Source of the DNA: Pseudomonas fluorescens
GTDB lineage: Bacteria > Pseudomonadota > Gammaproteobacteria > Pseudomonadales > Pseudomonadaceae
Assembly: GCF_000967965.1 (NCBI RefSeq)
Contig: NZ_LACC01000024.1
Coordinates: 1 to 64,000, forward strand
Direction: 5' to 3'
Length of the DNA: 64,000 nucleotides
Below the pieces are notes generated by a model that was given only the letters and a program-made list of their open reading frames with translations, was not told where the DNA came from and did no database searches. Shown one piece after another: positions 61,324-64,000 of the stretch. A program made the translations under genes and the position numbers. Every line of letters starts with the position of its first letter. Position 1 is the first letter of the stretch.

Positions 61324-62067
61324 ATGAAAACCTCGTATTGGGTGGTCGCTGCCTGTCTGGCAGCGACCACTTCAGGTTTTGCTGAAGAGTTCAGACCCAT
61401 CGAAATCAAGGACCAGGAACTGGCCGAGTTGCGTGGCCGGTATGTGATGCCGGGGCGGGTCATCAGCTTCGGTGTTGTCATGAGCAGCACCTGGCGCAAT
61501 GCCAGTGGTGATCTGATCGGAGCCTCCAGCTCGATGCAGCTTCAAGCTGCAACGGTCAAACCCGAGTTCTATGTTTCAACCATCAAGCAATCCGGTCATG
61601 GCGGTTCGCCCAAATCGGGTAGCGGTCACGTGTCGGGGGGCGATGGGCTGAGCACTTCCCGGGGCATAACCCAGGTCACACGGGCCGCAGGCGATGGCAA
61701 CAGCGCAAACAACAACATTGCCATCAACGTCAAGGAGGCCAGCACGGCCCCTGCACTGGTGCCGAGCCAGGGCCAGGCGCTGATAGCCGGTCAAACCATT
61801 ACCGGCAGCAATGCCGCAGGCAGTGTCGCCGTATCCGCGACCAGCGGCGGTGTTCAGATGGCCATTACCGCCAACAACAACCAGGGCACAAGCCTGCAAC
61901 AAGTCGCCCAAGGCGGGTTGCTGCAAAACACCCGGTTGCTGGGCAGCAGCAATATGGTCGACAACATGACTCAACTCAACGTAGTGCTCAACAATAATGG
62001 CCCGAGTGCGGGTGCATTGGACTGCGACCTCAACCAACTCGCTGCATTACGGACCATGGGCTATTGA
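61324..62067 (+). CDS. fapE: Extracellular amyloid-associated protein FapE
   Basis: 247 residues, signal peptide to about GFAEE (20). One fap-like repeat core, QVTRAAGDGNSANNNIAI (~120-140), and a second ANNNQGTSLQQ stretch. C-terminus GALDCDLNQL carries a single Cys in place of the CxxC. FapE is a minor fibril component. ATG 61324 has GGGAG upstream. Confidence 0.88.
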   Translation: MKTSYWVVAACLAATTSGFAEEFRPIEIKDQELAELRGRYVMPGRVISFGVVMSSTWRNASGDLIGASSSMQLQAATVKPEFYVSTIKQSGHGGSPKSGSGHVSGGDGLSTSRGITQVTRAAGDGNSANNNIAINVKEASTAPALVPSQGQALIAGQTITGSNAAGSVAVSATSGGVQMAITANNNQGTSLQQVAQGGLLQNTRLLGSSNMVDNMTQLNVVLNNNGPSAGALDCDLNQLAALRTMGY

Positions 62068-62113
62068 ACTACGCTGAGTCTGGACCATTGGGCACAAATG
62101 GACGGCTTATTTC

Positions 62114-63415
62114 ATGTACCGATCAGTATCACTGCGTGCAGTCGCATGCTTGAGTGCTCTACTTCCCGCTGCGATGTTGCAGGCAGCACCTGACCCGGAA
62201 ATGGAGGCTCTCAAACAAGAGCTCCTGGAGTTGAAACAACGTTACGAAGTACAGCAAAAAGCCCTGGCGGTGCTCGAACAACGGGTCCGCCAGGTTGAGG
62301 ACCAGCCCGCTTCCCCCCCTCCCAAACGCCTGGCCAAGTCGCCAGCGGACCTCAAGGGCAATCCAGGCGTCGGCACCGGCACCGCGGCGGCCTCGGGGGG
62401 TGCCGCCGGGGGCAGCGGCAGCTCTTATGGACAATCGCTGGCCAATGACTCGCAACCGGCGCAAAGCGTTTCGAACCTGTATGACGAGGCCAGCGGGTTC
62501 TTCGGCGGCGGCAAGTTCAGTTTCGAAACCGGGATAACCTACTCCCGATACGATACCCGCCAACTTGTGCTCAATGGTTTTCTCGCCCTGGACTCGATCT
62601 TCCTCGGCGCCATCAACCTGGACCGGATCAAGTCCGACACCTGGACGCTTGACCTCACCGGCCGCTACAACTTCAACAATCGCTGGCAGTTCGACCTTAA
62701 CGTACCGGTGGTCTACCGTCAGTCCACCTACCAGTCCGGTGGCGGCAATAACGGCACCGCAAACGTCACGACCGAAGATACCGTCAAGCAAGACCCGACC
62801 ATTGGTGACGTCAACTTCGGTATCGCCTACAAATTCCTCGACGAGTCGGCCAACACGCCGGATGCCGTGGTGACCTTGCGCGTCAAGGCGCCTACCGGCA
62901 AAGACCCGTTCGGCATCAAGCTGGTTCGGGTGGCCGATAACTCAAACCTGGCCGTGCCTGAATCCTTGCCTACCGGTAATGGCGTCTGGTCGATCACGCC
63001 AGGGATCTCGCTGGTCAAGACGTTCGATCCGGCAGTGTTGTTCGGCAGCCTGTCCTACACCTACAACCTGGAAGAGTCTTTCGACGACATCAGCTCCAAC
63101 CCGGCGCTCAAGACACCGGGCAAAGTTCGCATTGGCGACAGCTTCCAGATTGGCGCCGGTATTGCGTTCGCCTTGAACGAAAAGATGAGCATGTCGTTCT
63201 CGGTCTCTGACCTGGTGCAACGCAAAAGCAAGCTCAAGGAAGATGGCGGGGATTGGCAGTCGGTGGTCTCCAGCGATGCCAACGCCGGTTACTTCAACAT
63301 CGGCATGACCATTGCGGCCACCGACAACCTGACCATCGTGCCCAACCTGTCCATCGGCATGACGGACGATGCCCCGGACTTCCAGTTCAGCCTGAAACTC
63401 CCTTACTACTTCTGA
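62114..63415 (+). CDS. fapF: Outer-membrane amyloid secretion channel FapF
   Basis: 433 residues: signal peptide to ~24, periplasmic coiled coil (EMEALKQELLELKQRYEVQQ, ~29-62), a flexible Gly/Ser linker (~75-105), then a beta barrel ending in LPYYF (C-terminal Phe typical of OMPs). FapF forms a trimeric 12-stranded barrel that exports FapB/C/E. Last gene of the operon; terminator follows. Confidence 0.93.
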   Translation: MYRSVSLRAVACLSALLPAAMLQAAPDPEMEALKQELLELKQRYEVQQKALAVLEQRVRQVEDQPASPPPKRLAKSPADLKGNPGVGTGTAAASGGAAGGSGSSYGQSLANDSQPAQSVSNLYDEASGFFGGGKFSFETGITYSRYDTRQLVLNGFLALDSIFLGAINLDRIKSDTWTLDLTGRYNFNNRWQFDLNVPVVYRQSTYQSGGGNNGTANVTTEDTVKQDPTIGDVNFGIAYKFLDESANTPDAVVTLRVKAPTGKDPFGIKLVRVADNSNLAVPESLPTGNGVWSITPGISLVKTFDPAVLFGSLSYTYNLEESFDDISSNPALKTPGKVRIGDSFQIGAGIAFALNEKMSMSFSVSDLVQRKSKLKEDGGDWQSVVSSDANAGYFNIGMTIAATDNLTIVPNLSIGMTDDAPDFQFSLKLPYYF

Positions 63416-63422
63416 CCCAAAC

Positions 63423-63453
63423 AAAAAAACCGCTGCAATTGCAACGGGTTTTG
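63423..63453. terminator. Bidirectional terminator between fapF and the sigma-54 activator
   Basis: AAACCGCTGCAATTGC-AACGGGTTT is a hairpin centred on the palindrome TGCAATTGCA (63434-63443); T run on the plus strand and A run (T7 on the minus strand) give two-way termination for convergent genes. Confidence 0.8.
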
Positions 63454-63469
63454 GGTTTCCCACCGGGAT

Positions 63470-64000
63470 TCAGCGAATCTGGTGCTTGTGCAACAACCGG
63501 TAGAAGGTCGGACGCGACACACCCAGTACTTTGGCCGCGACACTCAGATTATCGCTGTGGCGATTCAATACATCGCACAACGCCTGGCGTTCGGCCCGGG
63601 ACTTGTATTCTTCGAGGGTACCCATCGGTGCGGCGATTGCATGCTGACTGATCAATCCCAGATCTCGGGCCTCAATCTGCCGGCCTTCGGCCAACACCAG
63701 GCCGCGACGGACGCGGTTGGCCAGTTCGCGAACATTGCCTGGCCAGTCGTGCTTGCCCATGGCAATCAACGCGTCGTCGCTGAAACTGCGTGGGCGGCGC
63801 CCGGTTTCATGGCTGTAGAAATGGGAAAAGTGGTTGGCCAGCACCGCCAGGTCGCCATGGCGCTCGCGCAGCGGAACAGTCGCCACTTGCAGTACGTTCA
63901 AGCGGTAGTACAAGTCTTCGCGAAAGCGTTTTTTCTCGATGGCGGCTTCAAGGTCGACGTTCGTCGCCGCCAGAACCCGCACATCCACAGGAATCGGCTG
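63470..64000 (-). CDS. Sigma-54-dependent Fis-type activator, C-terminal part (runs off the window)
   Basis: At least 176 residues of an NtrC-type activator. The visible part has the end of the AAA+ domain (VRVLAATNVDLE, FREDLYYRLNVLQV sensor-I/II region, GKHDWPGNVRELANRVRR) and the Fis-like HTH_8 (LSVAAKVLGVSRPTFYRLLHKH). The N-terminal sensory domain and P-loop are beyond the edge. It faces fapF convergently and may drive the sigma-54-like fap promoter. Confidence 0.85.
   Translation of the reverse strand, partial: QPIPVDVRVLAATNVDLEAAIEKKRFREDLYYRLNVLQVATVPLRERHGDLAVLANHFSHFYSHETGRRPRSFSDDALIAMGKHDWPGNVRELANRVRRGLVLAEGRQIEARDLGLISQHAIAAPMGTLEEYKSRAERQALCDVLNRHSDNLSVAAKVLGVSRPTFYRLLHKHQIR

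Overview
The window is chromosomal DNA from a Pseudomonas of the P. fluorescens group. The evidence is the high GC content, Pseudomonas-type REP palindromes in many gaps, a complete mtlR + mtlEFGKDYZ mannitol/arabitol locus, a complete fapA-F functional-amyloid operon, a mexEF-oprN efflux operon, and Pseudomonas-typical small families (DUF2790, DUF1652). I see no rRNA, tRNA, IS element, prophage or CRISPR array. Identities rest on reading protein sequences against remembered families; no database search was run.

Layout. 1-520: non-coding, with two nested palindromes and a short minus-strand reading frame. 521-11616: a hydroxyproline/imino-acid catabolic locus. It holds an amino-acid ABC transporter, an aconitase-X-type cis-3-hydroxyproline dehydratase, a proline-racemase-family enzyme with an odd Ser/Thr catalytic pair, a DHDPS-family deaminase, an MHS symporter, alpha-ketoglutarate semialdehyde dehydrogenase and a convergent Ldh2-type pyrroline-2-carboxylate reductase. 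Two of its transcription units carry the same 17-bp operator. 11993-17859: mexEF-oprN. 18057-21352: FUSC/DUF1656/HlyD efflux cluster. 21568-31739: a signalling island with a TPR protein, a vestigial kaiC fragment fused by overlap to a hybrid kinase, and a minus-strand operon of giant hybrid kinase, CheR, CheB and kinase, plus single-domain response regulators. 31814-33112: a glycosyltransferase. 33222-42801: mannitol locus. 43042-44818: small proteins and ecotin.

44870-46068 holds a short threonine dehydratase behind what reads as a complete isoleucine-type transcription attenuator: leader peptide with Ile codons, 1:2, 2:3 and 3:4 pairings, and a promoter that would place the leader AUG at about +1. 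46088-58244: assorted genes (PQQ sugar dehydrogenase, LpxO, YbiT ABC-F, MFS, alpha/beta hydrolase, AzoR with divergent LysR, YjbR, DUF1294, UppP, PnuC with nicotinamide riboside kinase). 58601-63415: fapABCDEF with a candidate sigma-54 promoter; a sigma-54 activator gene runs off the right end (63470-64000).

Functional logic. The first 11.6 kb would import hydroxyprolines and feed them to proline or 2-oxoglutarate; a D-hydroxyproline oxidase is not in the window. The mtl genes import polyols and convert them to xylulose-5-phosphate or fructose-6-phosphate. The fap genes export and assemble amyloid fibrils for biofilm. The observations I rate most worth checking are the Ile attenuator, the kaiC remnant, the Ser/Thr proline-racemase homologue, and the paired operators of the hydroxyproline locus.
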